Positions 1-7,919 of a stretch of DNA of 29,548 nucleotides are shown here, in pieces. The notes beneath the pieces are model-generated. The model was not told the origin of the DNA. It saw nothing but the letters and a program-made list of their open reading frames with translations, and ran no database searches. The stretch is from JBGPIK01 sp041484845 (GTDB lineage: Bacteria; Desulfobacterota; Binatia; UBA9968), in NCBI GenBank assembly GCA_041484845.1, contig JBGPIK010000032.1, positions 1 to 29,548 of the forward strand, written 5' to 3'. The translations under genes were made by a program, and so were the position numbers. Every line of letters begins with the position of its first letter. The first letter of the stretch is position 1.

Positions 1-125
1 AAACGGACAGCTTTTCGAGATACCTCTTTCGGTCTTGATCATCACGGAAGATCGCCTGGCGGTTATTCCCTCTGCAAATAACGTGGTAGACCGCCCCCGG
101 GATATTCTATGCGTAGGGCTCGCAT
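1..125 (-). pseudogene. RAYT/IS200-like transposase, N-terminal part, frameshifted and cut by the window edge
   Basis: Reading the minus strand from an ATG at 125 gives MRALRIEYPG. The frame then has to shift by one base in the C-run at about 94-98 to continue as AVYHVICRGNNRQAIFRDDQ and on to ...KRYLEKLSV at the window edge. This is the N-terminal signature of REP-associated tyrosine transposases (Y1_Tnp superfamily: RIEYPGAVYHV, then a C/ARGN.RQ.IF.DD.DR..FL pattern). Without the shift the frame meets a stop within a few codons. The catalytic HUH (HxH) motif and the tyrosine would lie beyond the left edge. A one-base gain in a homopolymer could be a real mutation or a sequencing/assembly error. 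The family call is firm; pseudogene status is probable. Confidence 0.75.
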
Positions 126-357
126 CATATACACTTTCTACAAGAAACAGGGACGGAAAGCTATAGATTAATATATTCAAGCCTGACCCTAAGCCTCCCC
201 CTAGACGGAACCTAAGCCGTCATGCCGGTCTGCTGCCTCAACTGTTTTGAAACGAAGCACGGCCAAGTTGATGGTTCCGCGCTCGGCACCAAGTTACTTC
301 CCGTTGTTCAACCGCGAAGCTGTGTAATGGCGCTAATGGGTGACCCTAATTCCCCGT
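126..357. other. Short intergenic stretch with no recognised feature
   Basis: This lies between the left RAYT fragment and the stop codon of the 334-codon gene. Small open frames occur on the plus strand, but none has a recognisable domain or a good ribosome binding site. I see no clear hairpin or promoter. Confidence 0.4.
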
Positions 358-1362
358 TCAAGGCATTAACTTGGGCGAGTTTGGAAGCGGCTGGAGCGGC
401 TCGATACTTATGTTGGTAGATGGCACGGACGGCGCAAGTTCCTGCAAGCGCGTTGCCAAGTGTTCTTGCGTTTCCTTAAACCCGAGATATAGCTCCCCCG
501 CGTTATCGACCACCATCGAGGACGTAAAGAAGACCTTTACGAACACGGCAACAGGGGCGGAAAGTAACTTCGCGGTGCCCGTGATCCAATCGGCAAAACG
601 CTTGAGCTGAGTAGCAAATAGTTTGCTGAGTTGGTTTTCAAGCTTCTTGTCCAAGACAAGACCGTTACGCCGCATTCTCAGAAACGTCTCGCGCAAAAAG
701 CCATCCCGATCGCTGAACGATTTTGCGAGTGCCTCCGCTGCTGCGCCTGCTGCGTAGAGCACGCCTTTCAGGCTCCGATCTTTTATAGCCACAGCCGCTT
801 CACGCGAGAATTTACCGTATTCCTTCTCCAAGTATTCCTTGGCAATTTCCCAAGTAACCTTTTTCAAGCCCTCCATTATCGCAGCATCGATTCCCTCGTG
901 GGCGACGTCCCAGCCGACGTCAAAGAGGATCTCCCGGGCCCCGCTTAGCTGATCGGTTATCGCGCCCTTTACCGCGTTTCTGACCTCCTCGTCGCCCCGC
1001 TTCGGTGCGCGGATCAAGCCGAGCTGCTCAAACTCTTTGCGGACTTCGATAAACTCGTCCGCAACTTCGGCGAGTTCCTGAAGGGTGCTAGCTAGTTCGA
1101 TTCGATGCGAAAATTCAGCGATCAACATGTAGCCAGTCGGTGAAATCAGGGGGGTTCCCGCTCGAGCCGCCCGCCAGTTCCGAAACATTTTAGTGTTCGG
1201 ATCACTAGCATCGTTTTGCCCGTTGGGCCCGGATGTTTCGCCTATAAACCAATGGGGGGTATCTGGACTTGCCGCGTCGTTGTTAGACCCGTGTGGACCA
1301 CGTGTCGACGGAGATGGGACTTCCGGATTTTGACCGATGATTCCCTTTTGTGCACCCGCCAT
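358..1362 (-). CDS. Hypothetical 334-aa protein, candidate T6SS cargo effector
   Basis: I do not recognise this family. The ATG at 1362 is preceded by a GGGGGA ribosome-binding sequence about 5 nt upstream. Residues 1-60 are polar and rich in Gly, Pro, Asn and Ser, so probably disordered. Residues 78-260 are predicted largely helical, with charged heptad-like stretches (for example 90-115 and 165-195). There is a small Ala-rich segment near 201-213 and a stronger hydrophobic stretch near 264-286 that could insert in a membrane. There is no signal peptide. The gene lies downstream of vgrG and PAAR in the same orientation but is separated from PAAR by a dead RAYT copy. Cargo genes often sit at this position, so an effector role is inferred from context and the hydrophobic segment only. 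No catalytic motif is visible, and it could be an unrelated accessory gene. No obvious immunity gene follows on this strand inside the window. Confidence 0.6.
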   Translation of the reverse strand: MAGAQKGIIGQNPEVPSPSTRGPHGSNNDAASPDTPHWFIGETSGPNGQNDASDPNTKMFRNWRAARAGTPLISPTGYMLIAEFSHRIELASTLQELAEVADEFIEVRKEFEQLGLIRAPKRGDEEVRNAVKGAITDQLSGAREILFDVGWDVAHEGIDAAIMEGLKKVTWEIAKEYLEKEYGKFSREAAVAIKDRSLKGVLYAAGAAAEALAKSFSDRDGFLRETFLRMRRNGLVLDKKLENQLSKLFATQLKRFADWITGTAKLLSAPVAVFVKVFFTSSMVVDNAGELYLGFKETQEHLATRLQELAPSVPSTNISIEPLQPLPNSPKLMP

Positions 1363-1477
1363 AAATGTCCCCCGGTAAAGAATAGTAGATGTCTGGAATC
1401 AATGCTCCACTTTACATCTTTACGCCCGATAATTCATCTCCTACAAAGAACCAGCGCCACAGGTCAAAGAGAACCTA

Positions 1478-1807
1478 CTAAATTAGATTACTCATCACAG
1501 GCCGCAGCCTTGAAATAAATGCCCTACTCGTTTGTGCCGACGGTTCGAATATTTGCCTGTAAACCCCATTCACTTGACGCATCCCCTCGGTTAGATTCCC
1601 CTCGGTGGTCTCGATCACCAAATGGTAGTGGTTACTCATCTAACAGTAGGCGTAACACTTCCAATTCCACTCGGCGATCGACTTTCCCCACAGATCGAGA
1701 AATCGCCGCCGGTCCTCATCATCCTCGTAGATCGCTTCCTGACGGTCGCCTCGCGCGGTGACATGATACACTGCCCCTGGAAACTCTATTCGTAACGGTC
1801 GCCCCAT
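1478..1807 (-). pseudogene. RAYT/IS200-like transposase remnant with internal stop and lost C-terminus
   Basis: From the ATG at 1807 the minus strand reads MGRPLRIEFPGAVYHVTARG, then an RQ.IYEDDEDRR.FLDLW motif. It reaches ...YAYC, a TAG stop at 1637-1639, and then continues in the same frame as MSNHYHLVIETTEGNLTEGM and RQVNGVYRQIFE. Intact RAYTs read YC(L)MxNHYHLLxET here, so the TAG replaces a Leu codon (probably TTG to TAG). The HUH motif HYH is therefore present but untranslated. After VYRQIFE the similarity stops and the frame ends at 1478-1480, so the region with the catalytic tyrosine is gone. The element lies between the PAAR gene and the orphan gene. It differs in sequence from the copy at the left edge, so the two are not recent duplicates. 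Confidence 0.85.
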
Positions 1808-1924
1808 TGGAACCCTGAGTGAGACCGTCAAGAAGTATCAAGAAAGAGCTTTTGTACAATGCTAGCCTTGACCCTCTTACTTGGCTTGGGTAACCAAGGG
1901 CCGAGTAGAGTAGTACGACGTTTC

Positions 1925-2236
1925 TCACGGCCCAATGATAACTGTTGGACAGCCCATGGCGATGGGGTTTGCCGGACCCATTGCCAGCCCTGGCTTTTCG
2001 ACAACAATATCCATTACTCGGCAGGCCATCTGATTGTCGATAAGCACGGTTGGGCTGCCCATAATGACCGCGCCGACGCCGTCGGCTCCGCTGATACTCG
2101 CTGCCGGGCAAGCGTGCTGGTCAATATTTGTGCGCCAAGCGGGAAGGTTTCCAATTAGGGTATCCAAGCTACCTGGTCCCGGTGAAAGGGGGCTACCATG
2201 GGTGGTTGGATCGGTCACTCTTGCTGCTGGAGGCAT
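1925..2236 (-). CDS. PAAR-repeat T6SS spike-tip protein
   Basis: This small protein of about 103 residues would fold as the sharp cone that caps a VgrG trimer, helping pierce the target and tether cargo. It opens MPPAARVTDPTTHG, and later has GADGVGAVIMGSPTVLIDNQ and GPANPIAMGCPTVIIG, the usual PAAR pattern of Pro-Ala-Ala-Arg followed by G.P.V..G.P.V repeats. The conserved His in THG and the Cys residues fit metal binding at the tip. An upstream TTG is in frame, but an AAGGAG lies 6 nt before the ATG at 2236, so I chose that start. There is no C-terminal toxin extension, which makes it a stand-alone adaptor-type PAAR. It lies about 50 bp downstream of the 660-aa VgrG and is probably co-transcribed and paired with it. 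Confidence 0.93.
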   Translation of the reverse strand: MPPAARVTDPTTHGSPLSPGPGSLDTLIGNLPAWRTNIDQHACPAASISGADGVGAVIMGSPTVLIDNQMACRVMDIVVEKPGLAMGPANPIAMGCPTVIIGP

Positions 2237-2286
2237 GTTCAACTCCTTTTCTCCTGAAGGGGGCTTTCACATTCTGCATCGACTCA

Positions 2287-4269
2287 TTAATTCATTTTGC
2301 CAGTTTTCGTACCATCATCCGCCTCGTCCGGATCTTTCGGACTTGCGCCGCTGCCGCTGCCTGCAGACCCGCCGCTGTTAATTAGCACCATTGTACCCAC
2401 GATCGTGACGCCCGCGGGGCTAATGTCAACAAAATTGCCACCAACTTTGAGAGAAATCTGTACGCCGGCCTCGATGATCACCTTCATTCCGGCTTTGAGA
2501 TGAATTTCCTGCCCCGCGTCGTGGGCGAATTTTGTCCCGGTCTTTTCATCTAAGTTATTGCCGATCTGAATCGACATGTCATTATCGATCTTTTCGCGAT
2601 GATCATTCTTGATAATGATGTGCCGGTCCTTCTTCACGTACTGGCGGTCGTCGTTCTCGACTCGCGTGTCCATGTCATTTTCGGCGTTGATAAAGATCTG
2701 CTCGCTGCCTTTTTTGTCCTCGAAGCGGATCTCGTTATAGTTATCCGACGTACCGTTTTTGCTGCTGCGGGTCTTAACCGTGCTTTTAGTCTTTTCATCC
2801 GGCAGCTTGTACGGCGGCATCTCGCGCGCGTTGTAAACGCTGCCGATGATGATCGGCTGGTCGGGATCACCTTCCAAGAAATCCACGATCACTTCCTGAT
2901 CAATGCGCGGGATATGGATAATGCCCCACTGCTTTCCCGCCCACAGCGTTCCCACTCTGACCCAGCACGAGCTCTCCTCGTTGTTCTTTCCGTCACGGTC
3001 CCAGTGGAACTGAACTTTCACGCGCCCGTACTTATCGGTGAAGATCTCCTCTCCCGACGGCCCCACAACGATCGCTGTCTGGGTGCCCTGGACCACTGGC
3101 TTGGGCGTCAGCCGTTGCGGCCGGAACGGTAGCGCCGATGGAATGCAGGTAAAACTATTGCTGTAGCGAAAGTCGCCGCTTCCTGAGCGATAATCCCCCG
3201 ACTGCCGCGCCGAATGAGCGATGGCGGTGAGCACGTAGGCGCCGTCGGCGTTGAAATGCCTTTGCAAAGTAAACTTGTAGCCGCTGACAAAGTGCCGGCA
3301 AGAGCTGGCGCCCTGGATCACCAAGCCCGGTGCCGCTTCTTCCTCTATCCGGAGATCGACGGTGCGCTTGTTGTCCTGGAAAATCTTTTGCAGATCGCCG
3401 GCGCGGTCGCCGCCACCGGGTTGCACGCCGTCGAAGCGCTGCGCGTACTCGCCGGGGTAATCGTAGATCTCGAGTTTATCATTGTTGGCGACTTTCAGCT
3501 TATGGCTGACTTTCCCGGCCTGGACGCTGTCGAGAATATTCGCTTCCGCTTCCAAATGCTTGTGCGGCAGCTCGAAGCTGTGATCCCAGAGCGTGTACTT
3601 TCCCGAGCGCCACTCCTGGGCCTTTTCCCAGTCGTAGATCCGGTCCTCGTCGCGCCCGCCGCCTTCGATATCTTCGTAAATGATCGTGCTTCCGTTGGGC
3701 AAATCGCTATGACTCGAAGAAGAATTGGCCACCACCATCTGGTGCCCGCCGTCGCTGTGCTTGAAGAAGTAAAAAATGCCTTCTTCCTCCATCAGCCGGC
3801 TGGCAAAGTTGAAGTCCGTTTCCCGGTACTGAACACAGAAGTCGCGCGGCTGGAAAGTCCCCCGTATCTCGTAGGCGACGTCGAGCCCTTCGAGTACCTT
3901 CTTTAAAATATCCGGCACTGATTTTTGCTGAAAAATGCGGCTCTGCGCCTTTTTCGTCAACATCCAGAACTGCGGCACAATCTCCATCCGGTACGAGGTA
4001 AAATCGTTTCCCTGCTCGCCCTGGCTCACCCGTTTGCAGATGCCGTTAAAATAGCGCTCCTTATCGTCCGGCAGATTCAAACGCACGGTGATCTTCTGGC
4101 CGAGCAGCTTGTCAAAGGCGACGTCCGTGTCGTTCTCGGCAATCATGTCCAGCTGAAAGCTAAACAGCCGCGAAACCGCTTCCTGGCCAGTGAATCCCAC
4201 CAGCAGGAGCTTATCCGGCCCTAATGGAGTGGTCACCCCCATGGGTCGATTTTCCTGAGTGTAATTCAT
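2287..4269 (-). CDS. vgrG: VgrG spike protein (TssI), 660 aa
   Basis: Trimeric spike of the T6SS puncturing device, sitting on the Hcp tube. The N-terminal part is the gp27-like module (LGPDKLLLVGFTGQEAVSRL; the conserved block FCVQYRETDFNFASRLMEEE at about 144-163; then GIFYFFKH). The gp5/OB-fold region contains VGPSGEEIFTDKYGRVKVQF, WVRVGTLWAGKQWG and IPRIDQEVIVDFLEGDPDQP. The C-terminal third is a beta-prism of short repeats ending GSAGSGSGASPKDPDEADD and then GTKTGKMN. This Gly/Ser- and Pro/Asp-rich tail is common in VgrGs that pair with a separate PAAR protein. No enzymatic domain is fused. The ribosome binding site is not strong: TAGGAG lies about 15 nt from the ATG. The gene follows a 540-bp spacer containing a repeat remnant and precedes the PAAR gene. 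Confidence 0.96.
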   Translation of the reverse strand: MNYTQENRPMGVTTPLGPDKLLLVGFTGQEAVSRLFSFQLDMIAENDTDVAFDKLLGQKITVRLNLPDDKERYFNGICKRVSQGEQGNDFTSYRMEIVPQFWMLTKKAQSRIFQQKSVPDILKKVLEGLDVAYEIRGTFQPRDFCVQYRETDFNFASRLMEEEGIFYFFKHSDGGHQMVVANSSSSHSDLPNGSTIIYEDIEGGGRDEDRIYDWEKAQEWRSGKYTLWDHSFELPHKHLEAEANILDSVQAGKVSHKLKVANNDKLEIYDYPGEYAQRFDGVQPGGGDRAGDLQKIFQDNKRTVDLRIEEEAAPGLVIQGASSCRHFVSGYKFTLQRHFNADGAYVLTAIAHSARQSGDYRSGSGDFRYSNSFTCIPSALPFRPQRLTPKPVVQGTQTAIVVGPSGEEIFTDKYGRVKVQFHWDRDGKNNEESSCWVRVGTLWAGKQWGIIHIPRIDQEVIVDFLEGDPDQPIIIGSVYNAREMPPYKLPDEKTKSTVKTRSSKNGTSDNYNEIRFEDKKGSEQIFINAENDMDTRVENDDRQYVKKDRHIIIKNDHREKIDNDMSIQIGNNLDEKTGTKFAHDAGQEIHLKAGMKVIIEAGVQISLKVGGNFVDISPAGVTIVGTMVLINSGGSAGSGSGASPKDPDEADDGTKTGKMN

Positions 4270-4382
4270 TATGCCGCTCTCATACTCCTAATCCGGACAT
4301 GACGGACGCTTAAACGCGCGAACATGACCCTACAGCAACCCGCCGGTTTGTCGCAACAGTGTGATAATTGTTATTTGGTCCT

Positions 4383-4696
4383 CTCTGTGTGCCCGGCGCC
4401 TCCGCGGTCGAATGCTCTTCTTCTTCTCACCACAGAGGCCCGGCGCGGCAGAGCCGCAACCAAACAATCGAAGCCGAAAGGACCCCCTCTTAGATCTCCC
4501 CCGCTCGCGGGGGAGAGTGAGAGAGGGGGCGTCGCGCTATTTTGTAAAGAGCACTTCATTACTAATCATGACTGCCGCAAATTTTCGCAAGCTACGAAAA
4601 GTTTTAACTATAGTAGTATAGAGTTCGCTGAGGCTTTCTTTTAATCAAGATGATATCCTCATTCGATTTTCTCTGTGTTCTCCGTGCCTCAGTGGT
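4383..4696. repeat. Possible degenerate MITE-like element with 26-bp repeated units
   Basis: CTCTGTGTGCCCGGCGCCTC at 4383 onward (unit 4383-4408) and CTCTGTGTTCTCCGTGCCTC at 4671 onward (unit 4671-4696) match at 20 of 26 positions in direct orientation. In addition ACCACAGAGGC (4429-4439) is the reverse complement of GCCTCAGTGGT (4686-4696) with one mismatch, giving an inverted pair. The motif CTCTGTGTTCTCCGTGCCTC followed by a TGTGGT-like end resembles dispersed intergenic repeats seen in many bacterial genomes. That familiarity is from memory and not from a search. Confidence 0.45.
4483..4529. repeat. Nested GC-rich hairpin
   Basis: The inner stem CTCCCCCGC (4496-4504) pairs with GCGGGGGAG (4507-4515) across a 2-nt gap. 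The outer arms CCCCCTCT (4483-4490) and AGAGGGGG (4522-4529) are also perfectly complementary. There is no T-run on either side, so it looks like a repeat-type palindrome and not a canonical terminator. Confidence 0.6.
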
Positions 4697-4809
4697 AAAA
4701 TCCGTTTCTTCTTTTTTGACTGTGGCTTGCCCGCACTACTGTATCCGTGGTTAGATCCTCACCCCGTTGGGCTGTTGCGCCAGCGGCGATAACCCAGACA
4801 TTCTCGCGG

Positions 4810-5787
4810 CTATCTCACCGATTCTGTCTGCTTCGAAATACGTTCCACCGCTGCCTTGGCGATGGCCGCTAGTCTTGGCGCTGTGGACCGCCGCATCACA
4901 CGGAGCGCCGCCAACGCCGGCGCAGCGGCGGGTCCCAATGAGGCGAGAGCAATGCCCGCGTTCGCGCGCACGTCCGTCTCGAGATCAGCTAACACGCAAG
5001 TTAGCGCCTCGATTGTCTCTGGCGTATTCGCCTCGATCCGCCCCAACGCCAATGCGGCGGCGGCGCGCACCGCGCCTGAGGAATCGGCTAAATACGGCAA
5101 GAGCATAGGCGCAGATTCGCGAGCCATGGTGCGCAGGTGACCGATTCGTTCGAGAGCAGAGGCGCGGCCACTAGGATCCTTCTCCTTGAGAGTTGCCAAC
5201 AGCATCGGCAATCCGGCCGACGCATCGCCGGTAATCTTGGCGAGGGCCGAGTGAACCGCAAGTCGAACGGAGAGCGCAGCCGATGATGCCAGAGGTCTTA
5301 AATCTTCCACAGCCGCTTTGGCGTCGGATCCGATCCACCCTAGCGCGTCCGCCGCGGCACACAGCACCTCCGGTTCCGCAGATCTCAACGCGACCTGCAA
5401 CGCAGGCACGGCGGGGGCGCCGATCTTTCCCAGGGCGAAAGCCGCATGCCAGCGTAGCGTACCGTCATGGCTGAGCAGGCATGCGCAAAGCGGATTGATG
5501 GCCGGAGTTGCATTTTGGCCTGCTTTGGCCAGGGTTGAAGCCGCGAGCAGACGCACAGAAGTCGGCTGTTTTTCGTCGAGTGCCGGCACAAGCGCAGGAA
5601 TAGCGGACACCCCCGCTCGTTCCAAGACGAGAACCGCCAACTTACGCGCCTCCTCGCTGGGATCATTCAGGCGCTCGGCGACTGCCGGCACGATTGAGAG
5701 CGGCGGCGCTTCCCCCTGTAGCCGTTCGGCCAGAGCCGCGAGACGGACGTGTTCCTGCCCGTCCTGGAGTTTTGCAAGATCCGTCAT
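4810..5787 (-). CDS. HEAT-repeat protein coupled to vgrG
   Basis: An all-helical scaffold of about 325 residues built from successive HEAT/PBS-lyase-type repeats (A..AL..IG..A...L...L.D....VR..AA.AL..I pattern). Examples are LRWHAAFALGKIGAPAVPAL, VLCAAADALGWIGSDAKAAV, VRAAAALALGRIEANTPETI and VRANAGIALASLGPAAAPAL. There is no signal peptide, membrane segment or lyase catalytic motif, so a protein-binding role in the cytoplasm is likely. The ATG at 5787 shares its A with the TGA of the upstream vgrG (TGATG), so the two are translationally coupled. An in-frame TTG one codon earlier is less likely. The tight pairing suggests an adaptor or chaperone for loading cargo on that VgrG, but this is inference. 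HEAT proteins are not core T6SS components. Confidence 0.88.
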   Translation of the reverse strand: MTDLAKLQDGQEHVRLAALAERLQGEAPPLSIVPAVAERLNDPSEEARKLAVLVLERAGVSAIPALVPALDEKQPTSVRLLAASTLAKAGQNATPAINPLCACLLSHDGTLRWHAAFALGKIGAPAVPALQVALRSAEPEVLCAAADALGWIGSDAKAAVEDLRPLASSAALSVRLAVHSALAKITGDASAGLPMLLATLKEKDPSGRASALERIGHLRTMARESAPMLLPYLADSSGAVRAAAALALGRIEANTPETIEALTCVLADLETDVRANAGIALASLGPAAAPALAALRVMRRSTAPRLAAIAKAAVERISKQTESVR

Positions 5788-7919
5788 CAAATGAGATTAC
5801 CCACGCCCGGAGTGTAAACCGGCGAGACGATGCTGCCGCCCACGCTCAGCACGCCCGATACCGTCACTATGCCAGCATTGAGCGCAATCATAGGCGCAGT
5901 GATGGTTACTGTTCCGCCCGCGGTGATCGAAATAGCAGCGCCAACGGTGATGCTCTGACTGCCGCCGATGGTGACCGTCTGGTTGGAGCCCACGGTTTCG
6001 TCATCTTGAGCGGCAATGGTGGCGCTCCGGTTTCTGCCCACGGTCAAGCTATCATCACCGCCGATCGACGTGGTGCGCCCCCCACCAACAGTTCGACTCT
6101 CGTCGGCTTCCACTTCCGTTGTCAGATTGCGCTCCGCATGGAGATACACCTCCTCATCACCTTTCTTATCCTCGAAGCGCAGTTCGTTGGAGTTCTCCGC
6201 CGTGCCGTTCAACGAGCTTCGCGTCTTTATACCGGTTTGCGTCTTATTGGCGGGCAACTCGTATGACGGCATCTGCTCGGCGTTATAAACGCTGCCGACG
6301 ACGATCGGCTGATCAGGATCGCCTTCTAAAAAATCGACGATGACCTCTTGACCGATACGTGGAATAAAGATGGCTCCCCATTGTTTACCGGCCCATAGTT
6401 GCGCGACCCGAATCCAGCATGAAGTACTCTCGTTTTTCTTACCCTCTCGATCCCAGTGAAATTGCACCTTAACCCGGCCATACTTATCCACCCATATTTC
6501 CTCGCCTGAAGGTCCCACCACCTCGGCCGTTTGCGGTCCCTTGATGCTTGGTTTGGCCGTCATACGGGGCGGACGGAACTGCGTCTTGAACGGAATACAA
6601 GCAAACTCGTTGCGATACGGCCCACCGTCTTTCGCCGATTCAGAAAAATAATCTCCTTGCTTGACCGAATGCTTTACGAAACTCAATACATAGCGATCGT
6701 TAAACTCTTTTCGTGGATGCTCAGCCAGATCGAAATCATGGCCGGCAGTGAACGCCCCTTCACGCGACATCCCTTCGATAATGCGATATTGGCATTCCTT
6801 CTCCTGCATGCGGATGTCCACCAGCTTTCGTCCCTCAGGCTCCACTTCACCGAGCCTTTCGCCCGGCTTATTAAACCGGAATGCATAGCGGCCAGGGTAA
6901 TCGTACCGTCCGAGCGTGCTGTTATTTCCGACATTGATGACACTCGGGTTTTCCACTTCGAACGATTTACTCGGCATTTCAAAGTGATAGTCGCGCAGGG
7001 TCGACTTTCCGGATTGCAGCTCATCCTTTTCTTGCCAAATCTTGATACCCTCTTGCAGAGGCGGCGGCTCTTCTCCGAACAGTAGCTTCTCCAGTCCGCC
7101 GACGATGCCGTCAACGGCTCCATCTACTCCCTTGTCAATGGCGTCGCTCACGCCGGGAAGCCAGCCCAATCCCGCCAGAACCGTCTTGATCGTGGGCTTC
7201 AGCACATTTTTGGCAATTTGCGCTCCGCCTTTGACAAGTTTATCGAAAACATATTTGAGAACGTCATCCAAACCCTTGTCTTCTTTTTCGTCGGACTTGA
7301 AGACAACCTTCTTGCCAGGCTTGCACGACAGAAACGCGGAAGACGAATCGGCAAAGATCAGGGTGTGTTTGTTGCGCTCATGTTTGAAGAAGTAAAAAAT
7401 CCCTTCCTCTTCCATGAGACGTGAAACGAAATCCAGATCGGTCTCCCGGTATTGAACGCAATAGTCCAGCTTTCTGTACTGCCCATCAGTCGTCTTGTCC
7501 TCGTAGTTCACCAGGATGGGAAAGTTTTTTTTGAGGTCGTCGAAGACCGTTTTGATGATTTCGGGTACCGTCTTGTCCTGGAAAATTCGGCAATCGGTAG
7601 TCCGCGTCAGGAGCCAAGACCAGGGAACGATCTGCATCTGATAGTGATTCGTTCTGTGATCCTGGCCCGTGTGACCGAACCGGTTCACCATCCCGTGAAA
7701 GAATCGTTGGTCTCCGGAGGGCAATCTCAGCACCACGCCGGCTCGTTTGCCGATGATATCTTCAGGCGCGACCTTCTCCTTCTCGGAGAAGGCCTTGACG
7801 TCAAAGCTAAAAAGTGACGACAGCGTCTCGGACCCGGACATCTCGGTAATTAACAAAACGTCTTTCCCTAAAGGTGTCTCCAGTTCCAGAATCCGTTTTT
7901 CCTGCGTCATTTCGCTCAT
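5787..7919 (-). CDS. vgrG: VgrG spike protein (TssI), 710 aa, with an insertion in the gp27 region
   Basis: A second VgrG. The start is set at 7919 (MSEMTQEKRILELETPLG), where GAGGAG lies 7-9 nt upstream; the frame is open further but that extension does not resemble VgrG. Core motifs: LDYCVQYRETDLDFVSRLME (about 151-170), EEGIFYFFKH, VGPSGEEIWVDKYGRVKVQF, WIRVAQLWAGKQWG and IPRIGQEVIVDFLEGDPDQP. The C-terminus is a gp5-like beta-helix of TVG/TIG repeats and ends YTPGVGNLI, unlike the Gly/Ser tail of the other VgrG. Relative to that paralogue, about 75 extra residues (roughly 214-288) sit after the CKPGKKVVFKSDEKED segment. They are amphipathic (LKYVFDKLVKGGAQIAKNVL, then LGWLPGVSDAIDKGVDGAVD). 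The stop overlaps the HEAT gene start by 1 nt. The gene lies 471 bp after clpV across a hairpin-rich spacer. Confidence 0.96.
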   Translation of the reverse strand: MSEMTQEKRILELETPLGKDVLLITEMSGSETLSSLFSFDVKAFSEKEKVAPEDIIGKRAGVVLRLPSGDQRFFHGMVNRFGHTGQDHRTNHYQMQIVPWSWLLTRTTDCRIFQDKTVPEIIKTVFDDLKKNFPILVNYEDKTTDGQYRKLDYCVQYRETDLDFVSRLMEEEGIFYFFKHERNKHTLIFADSSSAFLSCKPGKKVVFKSDEKEDKGLDDVLKYVFDKLVKGGAQIAKNVLKPTIKTVLAGLGWLPGVSDAIDKGVDGAVDGIVGGLEKLLFGEEPPPLQEGIKIWQEKDELQSGKSTLRDYHFEMPSKSFEVENPSVINVGNNSTLGRYDYPGRYAFRFNKPGERLGEVEPEGRKLVDIRMQEKECQYRIIEGMSREGAFTAGHDFDLAEHPRKEFNDRYVLSFVKHSVKQGDYFSESAKDGGPYRNEFACIPFKTQFRPPRMTAKPSIKGPQTAEVVGPSGEEIWVDKYGRVKVQFHWDREGKKNESTSCWIRVAQLWAGKQWGAIFIPRIGQEVIVDFLEGDPDQPIVVGSVYNAEQMPSYELPANKTQTGIKTRSSLNGTAENSNELRFEDKKGDEEVYLHAERNLTTEVEADESRTVGGGRTTSIGGDDSLTVGRNRSATIAAQDDETVGSNQTVTIGGSQSITVGAAISITAGGTVTITAPMIALNAGIVTVSGVLSVGGSIVSPVYTPGVGNLI

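Larger units (their letters stand above)
4270..4809. other. 540-bp spacer between the HEAT gene and vgrG, filled with repeat remnants
   Basis: I see no convincing gene here. The stretch holds the two related 26-bp units at 4383-4408 and 4671-4696, and the nested hairpin at 4483-4529, described separately. Open frames on the plus strand here follow the low-complexity repeat and look spurious. If the minus-strand operon is transcribed through, this region would be a long structured leader for the second vgrG. Confidence 0.5.

Noticed and set aside
222..948. Plus-strand open frames over the orphan gene and its downstream spacer
   Set aside because: They are mostly antisense to the 334-codon gene and lack domains. 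The minus-strand frame is longer, has a ribosome binding site and fits the operon direction.
3214..3906. 230-codon open frame on the plus strand
   Set aside because: It lies wholly antisense to vgrG, has no recognisable domain, and its composition mirrors the opposite-strand gene.
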